64,000 nt of DNA from RGIG2134 sp964461115 (GTDB lineage Bacteria; Cyanobacteriota; Vampirovibrionia; Gastranaerophilales; Gastranaerophilaceae): assembly GCA_964461115.1 (NCBI GenBank), contig CAYWSX010000005.1, positions 62,001-126,000 on the forward strand, written 5' to 3'. Shown here one piece after another: positions 41,166 to 47,872 of the stretch. Under the pieces are notes generated by a model. The model saw only the letters and a list, made by a program, of their open reading frames with translations, was not told the origin of the DNA and ran no database searches. The translations under genes and the position numbers were made by a program. Position 1 is the first letter of the stretch. Every line of letters starts with the position of its first letter.

Positions 41166-42320
41166 TTATATGTTGTTATCGTCGTCAAAATCGTCGTAAT
41201 TGAAGTCATCGTCTTCGAATTCTTCCTCGTTCAAGTCTTCTTTATTTTCTCCCGCAGGCGTTGGTGCTGCTGATGTTTGCGGCACGCTTTCGACAGCCGG
41301 CTCAGATTTAACGACTTCGTCTATACGCACTCCGTATCTGTCGTTGAGAATTACCAACTCACCTTTGGCAACGATTTTATTTTCAACTTTGAGGTCAATT
41401 TTGTTGTCATAAATCGAGCCGATATCGACAACAAGGCCTTCTGAAATCTGTTTTAGTTCTCCAAGAGAAATTTTTACCTTTTCAAACTCTGCATTGATGT
41501 CAACCTGAATGTTGTCCCACAGGTTGTCAGCAGAAATTGTGTTTTCTCCCATAATATCTCCTTCGTTATTGTCTTCGTTAATAATAATGCTTGGGTCGGG
41601 GCTGATTTTAAAATCAATTTCCTCGCCGTTGTTGCATATGGTCATTTTGTAAATATTACTGTTTTCAAGCAGCAGTATGTCGTCGACTTGAAGTCCGCGG
41701 ACTTCGCCCAGCCTTAATTTTGATGAGCCGACTTTGACTTTCATTTGTGTTTTACTTGATTTAAAGTCCTCCATCGTGAAACTTTCCTGACTTTGCTCAA
41801 TGGTTTGAGTCTCCAGAATGTTTGTGGGGATTGAAATCACAAGTTTGCCATAATCCCGCCCTTTTGAGTCGAGATAAAAAACGATATGGCAGGTAGATTT
41901 CACGGGCTCGGTTTTATTGATTTTTTCATCCGGGGTAAGGATTTTTCTTATATTTGTGTACAAAAAGTCGTTAAAAGATGTTAGGATTTTTACTTCCAAT
42001 TCGCTTAATTCCTCGAGTTTGAAAGGATTTTCGCCTTTGCCTAAGGTTTGTTCGAAAAATGCTTTAATAGCTGTTTGGGATAGTCTTATGCCTACTGTAA
42101 AGTTTTTGCTGACGTGGATTTGTGTTACAAAATACTGGTCACCTTTGAATAAAACATTGCTGTTTTCACCGATAGAAAAAAGTTTCAGGGTTAAATCCAT
42201 ACCAAAAAATTCCTGACAGGCTTCATGAACTTTTTGTGTGAATACGTCAGAAAACCAGTTGTACGTGTAGCGTAAACTGTTTGAAAAATCTGTTTTCTCT
42301 TGAGATAAAGTTTTTTCCAT
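41166..42320 (-). CDS. Flagellar C-ring protein, FliM/FliN-type fusion with two SpoA domains
   Basis: A 384-residue cytoplasmic protein. The N-terminus reads MEKTLSQEKTDFSN, faintly like the FliM CheY-binding peptide. The middle (about 60-150) resembles the CheC-like FliM core. Two SpoA domains follow: SKLRLGEVRGLQVDDILLL (about 205-225) and KVKISLGELKQISEGLVVDI with the FliN-like ending AKGELVILNDRYGVRI (about 285-345). The last 35 residues are very acidic (EEEFEDDDFNYDDFDDDNN). It probably forms the rotor switch at the base of the motor; FliY of Bacillus is a partial parallel. I start at ATG 42320, ignoring an upstream TTG. It heads the fliO-P-Q-R operon. Confidence 0.83.
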   Translation of the reverse strand: MEKTLSQEKTDFSNSLRYTYNWFSDVFTQKVHEACQEFFGMDLTLKLFSIGENSNVLFKGDQYFVTQIHVSKNFTVGIRLSQTAIKAFFEQTLGKGENPFKLEELSELEVKILTSFNDFLYTNIRKILTPDEKINKTEPVKSTCHIVFYLDSKGRDYGKLVISIPTNILETQTIEQSQESFTMEDFKSSKTQMKVKVGSSKLRLGEVRGLQVDDILLLENSNIYKMTICNNGEEIDFKISPDPSIIINEDNNEGDIMGENTISADNLWDNIQVDINAEFEKVKISLGELKQISEGLVVDIGSIYDNKIDLKVENKIVAKGELVILNDRYGVRIDEVVKSEPAVESVPQTSAAPTPAGENKEDLNEEEFEDDDFNYDDFDDDNNI

Positions 42321-42587
42321 AGTGCGATTGAAAATCCCTGCTTTGTTCTGCTTGAACAGAACTATCCCCAAGTATTACAATAGAAGGTTTTGACTGCCTT
42401 AACATCAACTATTTGTTGTATATTGTTTTAATGTGAATTCTTTGATTTGCAAGTAATTCTATTGCAGATTGTCCAATCCGTTAATATATTTTGTGATTTT
42501 CTTTAAAATCCTTACGGATTCTCCAATAATTCCAAAAATCTTTTGCCGCATGATTGAATTGACGAAGATTATCCTTATACTTTATAC

Positions 42588-43124
42588 ATGAAAAAATATC
42601 TTTCTTTATTTTTAATGTTTTTTGCCGTTTTTACAGTATTTACGCCAAAAAGTTCGCATGCGGAAACTATGTTGAACGGGGGTGTATCTTTGATGGACAA
42701 TTTGCCCAAAGAGCTTTTTGGAAGCTGGGTTGTCGCCTCTATTCAAACCTATACTAACAATCGGGAACTTGTTGCGCCTCCGAGTATAGATTATTGGAAC
42801 ATTTATCGTTCCGGTAACGTCTTAACTCTTGAAAACCCCCAGACCGGTGCGAAAGCGTCGGTTACTTTGGACGCGGTAAAGCAAAATACGGTTTCTTTTA
42901 CGAGGAAAAAGAAAACTCCGACAGAAGAGGTTACAGAAACTCCGACTATCACAATTAGCGGGGAAAATTTTGCAGGCAAAGACAAAATGCTGGTAAAGAA
43001 ATATAAAAACAATGTACTCGTTAAAACGGATGTGGTAGAATTTTTTATAAGCGGCAGAAAAGTCGGCGGTGACGCTGTATCTGAGCTTTTAAATCAGTCA
43101 GAAGAGAGAAAGAGATATGAGTAA
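42588..43124 (+). CDS. Secreted hypothetical protein
   Basis: A 178-residue protein with a signal peptide (MKKYLSLFLMFFAVFTVF, cleavage near SSHA, residue 25). The mature domain contains LPKELFGSWVVASIQTYTNN and several predicted beta strands (IYRSGNVLTLENPQTG, SVTLDAVK), suggesting a small lipocalin-like or ligand-binding barrel. It has a Lys/Arg-rich end. The final codons overlap the start of trxB by eight bases, so the two are cotranscribed. Function unknown. Confidence 0.7.
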   Translation: MKKYLSLFLMFFAVFTVFTPKSSHAETMLNGGVSLMDNLPKELFGSWVVASIQTYTNNRELVAPPSIDYWNIYRSGNVLTLENPQTGAKASVTLDAVKQNTVSFTRKKKTPTEEVTETPTITISGENFAGKDKMLVKKYKNNVLVKTDVVEFFISGRKVGGDAVSELLNQSEERKRYE

Positions 43125-44061
43125 AGAATTAAATTATGATGTAGTTATATTAGGCGGCGGCCCTGCGGGTTTTTCTGCGGGGATTTATGCAGCGCGCGGA
43201 AATGTCAAGACGGCTATCGTTGATATAAACATGATGGGCGGACAGCCGAGCAATTACCTTGAACTGGAGAATTATCCGGGGTTTGATATGATTGGCGGTT
43301 ACGATTTGATGGAAAAATTTGAGGCGCATGCGGATAAATTTGGCGTGGAAAAGTTCCCAATGCAAGAAATTCAAAAAGTCGAATTAAGTTCCGAAATCAA
43401 AAAAATTATTACAAACGATACAATCTATAACGCGAAAACGGTGATTATCGCGTGCGGTGCTCAACCCCAAAAACTGGGTGTTCCCGGTGAAAAAGAATTT
43501 GTCGGGCGCGGTGTAAGCTACTGTGCGGTTTGTGATGGTGCTTTTTATCGTGAAAAAACGGTTGCTGTCGTAGGCGGCGGAAATGCTGCTGTTGAAGAAG
43601 CTTGCTATCTTACAAAATTCGCTGATAAAGTTTATATCGTTCACAGACGTGATAAACTTCGTGCGGACAAGATTGTTCAAGAGCGTGCGATGAAAAATCC
43701 TAAAATTGAGTTTGTTTGGGATTCTACAGCAGTTGAAATCCAAGGTACAAGTAATGTTGAACGTTTTGTGATTAGAAATGTCAAAACAAATGAACTTTCA
43801 GAACTCAAAGTGGATGGCGTTTTCCCTTATATCGGCTTTGTTCCGAATACCGACCTTGTAAATGGTCAGATTCAGCAAAATGAACAAGGATTCATCGTAA
43901 CAGATTCCAATCTTTGTACTTCCGAAAAAGGTGTTTATGCAATCGGCGACATTAGAGTTACTCCGCTAAGACAAGTTATTACGGCGGCTGCCGACGGCGC
44001 AATTGCTGCTGTGAGCGCGGTTAAATACCTTGAGGAAGTCGAATCGGAAGTTCTGGTTTAA
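43117..44061 (+). CDS. trxB: Thioredoxin reductase
   Basis: A 314-residue flavoprotein that passes electrons from NADPH to thioredoxin. FAD site GGGPAGFSAGIYAAR (about residues 12-26), redox-active pair in CAVCDGAFY (about 135-143), NAD(P) site GGGNAAVEEACYL (about 152-164) and the closing FAD motif CTSEKGVYAIGDIR (about 270-283). Length is normal. It overlaps a secreted protein gene upstream and is followed, after a palindromic promoter, by a small Cys-rich protein that might be redox-linked. Confidence 0.96.
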   Translation: MSKELNYDVVILGGGPAGFSAGIYAARGNVKTAIVDINMMGGQPSNYLELENYPGFDMIGGYDLMEKFEAHADKFGVEKFPMQEIQKVELSSEIKKIITNDTIYNAKTVIIACGAQPQKLGVPGEKEFVGRGVSYCAVCDGAFYREKTVAVVGGGNAAVEEACYLTKFADKVYIVHRRDKLRADKIVQERAMKNPKIEFVWDSTAVEIQGTSNVERFVIRNVKTNELSELKVDGVFPYIGFVPNTDLVNGQIQQNEQGFIVTDSNLCTSEKGVYAIGDIRVTPLRQVITAAADGAIAAVSAVKYLEEVESEVLV

Positions 44062-44093
44062 GCTTAAATCCGGTGCATTAAATATTTATTAAG

Positions 44094-44136
44094 AATTAAT
44101 TGTATTATGTACAATTAATTTTCCTCTTGCTATAAT
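44094..44136 (+). promoter_or_regulatory. Promoter with perfect 27-bp inverted repeat
   Basis: AATTAATTGTA (44094-44104) and TACAATTAATT (44110-44120) are exact complements separated by TTATG. TGTACA at 44108-44113 can serve as -35 and TATAAT at 44131-44136 as -10, spaced 17 bases, so the repeat covers the -35 box. This arrangement suggests a repressor-controlled promoter for the Cys-rich protein. It is also within 35 bases of the trxB stop, so a hairpin role is possible. Confidence 0.55.
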
Positions 44137-44175
44137 AATTTTAAAAGTATGGAGCTTTTTTGAGGAGAATGAAAA

Positions 44176-44352
44176 ATGCAATTACACGCGATTTCAAAAT
44201 TTATGGCAAGACCTTTATTTAAAGGTGAAGCACCTGATTGTGAAAAATGCCCTGACTGCCCTGGCTGCAAACCCGAAACAGCACCTAAGGCACCTGTTGA
44301 CAATAAAGATTTGCCTGCGGACAAATTTGTAAAAACTGAAAAACCTCAATAA
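44176..44352 (+). CDS. Cys-rich 58-residue protein (CxxCxxCxxC)
   Basis: A small protein not otherwise annotated. After a basic N-terminus (MQLHAISKFMARPLFKG) it carries four evenly spaced Cys at positions 22, 25, 28 and 31 (DCEKCPDCPGCKP), then an Ala/Pro/Lys-rich tail. Such spacing could hold a metal ion or an iron-sulfur cluster. AGGAG sits 8 bases before the ATG; a promoter with a 27-bp inverted repeat is upstream and a T-tailed hairpin lies directly after the stop, so it is a complete, separately transcribed unit. The trxB neighbour hints at redox biology. No family recognised. Confidence 0.72.
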   Translation: MQLHAISKFMARPLFKGEAPDCEKCPDCPGCKPETAPKAPVDNKDLPADKFVKTEKPQ

Positions 44353-44375
44353 AGCAGCGATAAGCTGTTTTTTTG
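44353..44375 (+). terminator. Intrinsic terminator of the Cys-rich gene
   Basis: A six-base-pair stem (44353-44358 with 44364-44369, one G-T pair) and a 5-base loop are followed by a run of seven T. Confidence 0.65.
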
Positions 44376-44380
44376 TGTTA

Positions 44381-45727
44381 TTAAATTGATGCGGAAAGTA
44401 CCCCGGTTTCAACCATATTGCCTTTAACGCACCACATGGAGGCCTTTGTGATTTTTATGCTGGCAAAGTCGCCGATTTGTACTGTTTCGCTTTCAAAGTG
44501 GACAATTTTGTTGTTGTCTGCGCGCGCCGTGAGGAGCCTTTTTCCGTCTTGAATTTTTTCCGCTTCAACAAGGACTTCCAACACTCTTCCGATAAAGCGT
44601 TTGTTTGAGTCGACACAAGCCTTTTTGTTGACCTCGTTTAAGCGGTCGAGGCGGTCTCTTTTAACGTCCTCCGGTAAGAATTTATCTGTCCATTTTGCAG
44701 CAACTGTGAGTTCACGAGGAGAATAGGCTGCTGTATTGGCATAATCGAGTTCGAATTCCTCAAAAGCAGAAAGGGTGTCGAGAAACTGTTCTTCTGTTTC
44801 CCCCGGGAAGCCCGCTATAAAGTCGCTTGTGATTGTGACGTTTTCAAATCTGTTGCGGATTTTTGTGACAATCGCCGCATATTGTTCGCGGTCATATCGT
44901 CTATTCATTTTTTTAAGAACCTCTGAATTTCCTGACTGCATTGGGATGTGAAAATATTTGCAAACTTTGTCACATTCTTCAACCGCATCAATGAGGTCGT
45001 CGGTGATGTCGGTTGGGTAGGAGGTTACAAAACGTATTCTAAACTTTCCTTCAATTTTGTTTAATTCTCGAAGAAGATTTGCTAGCGTGGTTTTTCCGTT
45101 TTTGAAATCTTTTCCGTAACTGTCTACGTTTTGACCAAGAAGTGTAATTTCTCTAAAACCTTGTGCAACGGCTTTTTTTGCTTCGGTTAAAATTGTCTCC
45201 ATATCTCGAGAGCGTTCGCGTCCACGGGTGTATGGCACGATACAGTATGTGCAGAAGTTGTTACAGCCTTCAATTATCGGTATCCAAGCGTTAAGGTTAC
45301 CTTTTCTGTCAATTATAAATTGATTTTCGTCGGTTTTGTAGGCTGTTTCGGTCACTGCGCATATTTGTTCTCCGGCTTCAACTCTTTTTATGAGTTCGGG
45401 AAGTTCGTAGATATTATGTGTGCCGAAAACAAGGTCTATGTATGGAAAACGCTTGATAAGCGCCTCTTTGTCGTGCTGTGCTACGCAGCCGCAGAAAGCG
45501 ATTTTTAAATCAGTGCGGCGTCTTTTCCATTTTCCCCAAATGCCCACGCGACTGTATGCCTTGTCGGCTGAAAGCTGGCGGATAGAGCAGGTGTTGACGA
45601 TAAGCAGACTAGCTTCACGCGGGTCTTGGCATTCTTCGTAATCAAAATGAGAAAGCATACCTAAGATGCGCTCTGTGTCTGACTTATTCATCTGGCAGCC
45701 CAGTGTTAAAACGTAAACCTTTTTCAT
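44381..45727 (-). CDS. miaB: tRNA-2-methylthio-N6-dimethylallyladenosine synthase MiaB
   Basis: A 448-residue radical SAM methylthiotransferase modifying A37 of tRNAs. The N-terminal UPF0004 domain has the three auxiliary-cluster Cys (LGCQMNKSDTE, NTCSIR, GCVAQ). The radical SAM motif is GCNNFCTYCIVPYTRGRERSR (Cys spaced CxxxCxxC, about residues 154-161). A C-terminal TRAM domain ends near residue 440. The NTCSIR and PYTRGRERSR segments fit MiaB rather than RimO or MtaB. Usual length. It is on the minus strand, convergent with the Cys-rich gene. Confidence 0.95.
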   Translation of the reverse strand: MKKVYVLTLGCQMNKSDTERILGMLSHFDYEECQDPREASLLIVNTCSIRQLSADKAYSRVGIWGKWKRRRTDLKIAFCGCVAQHDKEALIKRFPYIDLVFGTHNIYELPELIKRVEAGEQICAVTETAYKTDENQFIIDRKGNLNAWIPIIEGCNNFCTYCIVPYTRGRERSRDMETILTEAKKAVAQGFREITLLGQNVDSYGKDFKNGKTTLANLLRELNKIEGKFRIRFVTSYPTDITDDLIDAVEECDKVCKYFHIPMQSGNSEVLKKMNRRYDREQYAAIVTKIRNRFENVTITSDFIAGFPGETEEQFLDTLSAFEEFELDYANTAAYSPRELTVAAKWTDKFLPEDVKRDRLDRLNEVNKKACVDSNKRFIGRVLEVLVEAEKIQDGKRLLTARADNNKIVHFESETVQIGDFASIKITKASMWCVKGNMVETGVLSASI

Positions 45728-45754
45728 AGTAAGAAAATTATACTATAAAAAATT

Positions 45755-46654
45755 TTATTGATAAATTAAAGTGTCTTCCATCAGCTTAATTTTGAACTGA
45801 GTACCCTTGTAGAGGAATAGGCGTCCGCCTTTTGACGTAAGGGCGATTAGAGGCGACGCAACCGTATTTGCGGCTAGAACGGCCACTCCGCCCACGAAAG
45901 TAATCGGAGTCAGGATGATTTCGAGCCCGTCTCCTGCAAATTTCTTTGTAACACGCCAGGATTTTGAATAAAATTTGCGTCCCGGTTTTGTCGAGTTAAC
46001 AAGGCTTTTCCAGTATGTGTGTTTGCCTTTTATGTTGTTTAAATAAATTCGTTTGTCTCCCACCATAACAACTTGGGCGTCGATAGGGTAGTTTTTGCCT
46101 TTGTATATCATTTGATTAATTTTTATGACTAAAAGCCCGCCGTTTGCACCCATTTGAGGCGTGTGCGAGTCTTCGATTACACCAACAAAACGTGTGCCGG
46201 CAGGAATTGTTACATAGCGGTTGATTTCAGGGTATAAACTGGTGAAATAAATTCGGGTACCCTTGCTTGTTGCGTCAGAAATCGCTGTTTCCAGTCTCAG
46301 TCTGAATTTTGTTCCGCTTTTTACTACTACTGCGTCTTTAAAGTTATTATCTGTGTAATTTTGGATTGGTTTCGGGGAAGAAATTGTTTTTACTGGCGTT
46401 TTGGACTGTGTTTGCAGAGGTTGAGGGGATTTTGCGGGAACGGTTACCTTTGGCGGAACGTATCCACCGTTCTGTGCTTCATTTTTTAGGCTGTCAGGGA
46501 GTGCAGGCAAAAAATCTTCGTTAATTTTATTTGTATTGTACTGCTTGACGATGTCGTCGTTTACACTGTCGTCTGCCCAAATTGTATCTGAAAAAACCGG
46601 TAATACCGGTGTCAAAAAAGCAAGCAATAAAAGTGATGTTACAAATTTCTTCAT
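45755..46654 (-). CDS. Secreted protein with SH3-like/TrbI-type IPAGT domain
   Basis: A 299-residue exported protein: signal peptide of about 22 residues (MKKFVTSLLLLAFLTPVLPVFS), a low-complexity Pro/Thr/Lys stretch (about 60-105), then a beta-rich domain starting VVVKSGTKFRLRLETAISDAT and containing VTIPAGTRFVGVIEDS. The IPAGT-VGxV pattern is shared with TrbI/VirB10-like and other envelope proteins. A hydrophobic stretch near residues 245-275 and a final strand repeat GTQFKIKLMEDT mirrors the opening. It is probably periplasmic or outer-membrane associated. It lies between maf and miaB on the same strand. Function unknown. Confidence 0.7.
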   Translation of the reverse strand: MKKFVTSLLLLAFLTPVLPVFSDTIWADDSVNDDIVKQYNTNKINEDFLPALPDSLKNEAQNGGYVPPKVTVPAKSPQPLQTQSKTPVKTISSPKPIQNYTDNNFKDAVVVKSGTKFRLRLETAISDATSKGTRIYFTSLYPEINRYVTIPAGTRFVGVIEDSHTPQMGANGGLLVIKINQMIYKGKNYPIDAQVVMVGDKRIYLNNIKGKHTYWKSLVNSTKPGRKFYSKSWRVTKKFAGDGLEIILTPITFVGGVAVLAANTVASPLIALTSKGGRLFLYKGTQFKIKLMEDTLIYQ

Positions 46655-46669
46655 AACATCAGTTTAAAC

Positions 46670-47272
46670 TTAAGAGAGAATTTTGTCTAATTTTGAGAGA
46701 GAGAGTTTGAGAGAATACGGGCAAAGCCCGATAATATTGTCTTTTGAGCCTGTAAAGGATTTTACAAAACTTTTATCCAATTCTTGTATTCCATACGCTC
46801 CAGCCTTGTCCATTGGGCGTTTTGTCTTGATGTAATTTGTAATCTGTTCGTCTGAGAGCGTTTCGAATGTTACTTCGCTTGTTACAGCGGTGGATATGTA
46901 CTTTCTTGTCTTTAAATCGAGTACGGTGATTCCTGTAACGACTTTGTGTGTTTTGCCGCTCAATTTGTTTAGCATGTTTGCGGCGTCTTGTTCGTCTAGC
47001 GGTTTTAAAAGAATTTCATCGCCCAAGACAACTACTGTGTCTGCACCTATAATGTATGCGTCTTCGTTTAGGTCTTTGAGCTGCTCTGCTGTGTCCAGTG
47101 CTTTGTTTCTTGAGACTGTTTCGATTAATTCATCACTGAATTTCTTGCCGCGGAGTTGTTCATCATAGTTTGAAGGGACAATTTCATAGGGCAGACCGAG
47201 TTTTTTGATAAGCTCTTGCCTGCGCGGTGATTTGGACGCTAATATTAATTTTTTGGTTAAAATCTTTTCCAT
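46670..47272 (-). CDS. maf: Maf-family nucleoside triphosphate pyrophosphatase
   Basis: A 200-residue housecleaning enzyme that hydrolyses dTTP/UTP or modified nucleotides to monophosphates. The N-terminal motif ASKSPRRQELIKKLG (about residues 12-26) and the catalytic GADTVVVLGDEIL (about 75-87) are typical; GKTHKVVTGI and GAYGIQ (about 163-168) complete the fold. Key basic and acidic residues are in place. Length is normal. It sits 15 bases upstream of the secreted-protein gene and is probably cotranscribed. Confidence 0.93.
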   Translation of the reverse strand: MEKILTKKLILASKSPRRQELIKKLGLPYEIVPSNYDEQLRGKKFSDELIETVSRNKALDTAEQLKDLNEDAYIIGADTVVVLGDEILLKPLDEQDAANMLNKLSGKTHKVVTGITVLDLKTRKYISTAVTSEVTFETLSDEQITNYIKTKRPMDKAGAYGIQELDKSFVKSFTGSKDNIIGLCPYSLKLSLSKLDKILS

Positions 47273-47333
47273 AAGAGAATTATACGCCGAAAATTATTGA
47301 TTGAAAATCGTTTGGGCGCAGTTCTCCCTTGTT

Positions 47334-47582
47334 TTATTGCATTGCGGCTGCGATACGTGTGTTTTTATACTTTGCAGTTTTAGCGTTAATCGCAGAACAA
47401 GCCTCTTTCAAACGATTACTCATAGCAAACATATTTGCCTGCATTGCTGCATAATCTTTCATTGCTTCCATCATCTTGTTCGGATCTACCATCGAAACCA
47501 TCGCTTCGTGGTTATCTACTTTTTGTTCAGCATACTTTTGAACCAATAATTGGTCAATAGTGTCCCTAGCCCCTATAGCCAT
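47334..47582 (-). CDS. Small helical hypothetical protein
   Basis: An 82-residue, Met/Ala/Lys-rich protein (MAIGARDTIDQLLVQKYAEQ at the start), predicted all-helical and soluble, with one Cys. A GGAGAAATAGGG ribosome site precedes the ATG. It is placed upstream of maf, with 61 bases between. Size and composition are compatible with small filament or secretion-system subunits, but nothing specific supports that. Not recognised. Confidence 0.55.
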   Translation of the reverse strand: MAIGARDTIDQLLVQKYAEQKVDNHEAMVSMVDPNKMMEAMKDYAAMQANMFAMSNRLKEACSAINAKTAKYKNTRIAAAMQ

Positions 47583-47698
47583 CCCTATTTCTCCCTATAA
47601 AATTTTAATCCCTTGAATTCCCTTACTTATATAAAGGATTTTTTGCGAAAAAAATTGCGTCTTACGAGGGGTGCGTAAAGAAATGTTAACAAAATTTC

Positions 47699-47727
47699 TT
47701 GCAAAGAGTATAAAATACTGATATTAT
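47699..47727 (+). promoter_or_regulatory. Candidate sigma-70 promoter for the G-tract leader and prepilin-like gene
   Basis: TTGCAA (47699-47704) and TATTAT (47722-47727) are spaced by 17 bases. The predicted start near 47734 would give a leader transcript that contains the ATG at 47748, the G-tract and the adhesin gene. Confidence 0.45.
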
Positions 47728-47747
47728 AAAATTCATAAATTATAAGT

Positions 47748-47825
47748 ATGGAAATAAATTGTGATGGTGAAATGGTCTATGTGGCAAAGGTCTTACGGGG
47801 GGGGGGGCAGCCGCTGAAAGAATAA
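47748..47825 (+). CDS. Short leader frame containing the G-tract
   Basis: A 25-codon frame starting MEINCDGEMVYVAK, running through the G-tract as RGGG and stopping at TAA 47823-47825. In the sequence given it ends before the prepilin-like gene. With one more G or two fewer it would continue without a stop into that gene. No strong ribosome site is visible at 47748 or at the in-frame ATG 47772. Confidence 0.35.
   Translation: MEINCDGEMVYVAKVLRGGGQPLKE
47797..47807. repeat. Homopolymeric tract of 11 G
   Basis: Eleven consecutive G in an otherwise AT-rich genome region, 65 bases upstream of an adhesin-like gene. Long G tracts are classic slipped-strand sites for phase variation. It may also be an assembly or sequencing error in tract length. 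Confidence 0.9.
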
Positions 47826-47872
47826 TTGAAAAAAACTACACTTTTTCTAAAAATGTTACTAAAATTTACTTT

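Noticed and set aside
41166..42320. Non-flagellar type III secretion (SctQ-RST) instead of flagellum
   Set aside because: Gene order with fliO before fliP, the FliM-like middle domain and the nearby chemotaxis genes fit flagella. No injectisome-specific gene (secretin, needle, translocon) is seen.
42475..42520. AATCCGT/ACGGATT inverted repeat upstream of the secreted-protein gene
   Set aside because: Seven-base arms with a 32-base gap in AT-rich DNA are within chance expectation.
47797..47807. Pure sequencing or assembly error
   Set aside because: Cannot be excluded for the exact length, but the frames on both sides join only through this tract and the downstream gene lacks a ribosome site, so a functional reading was kept.
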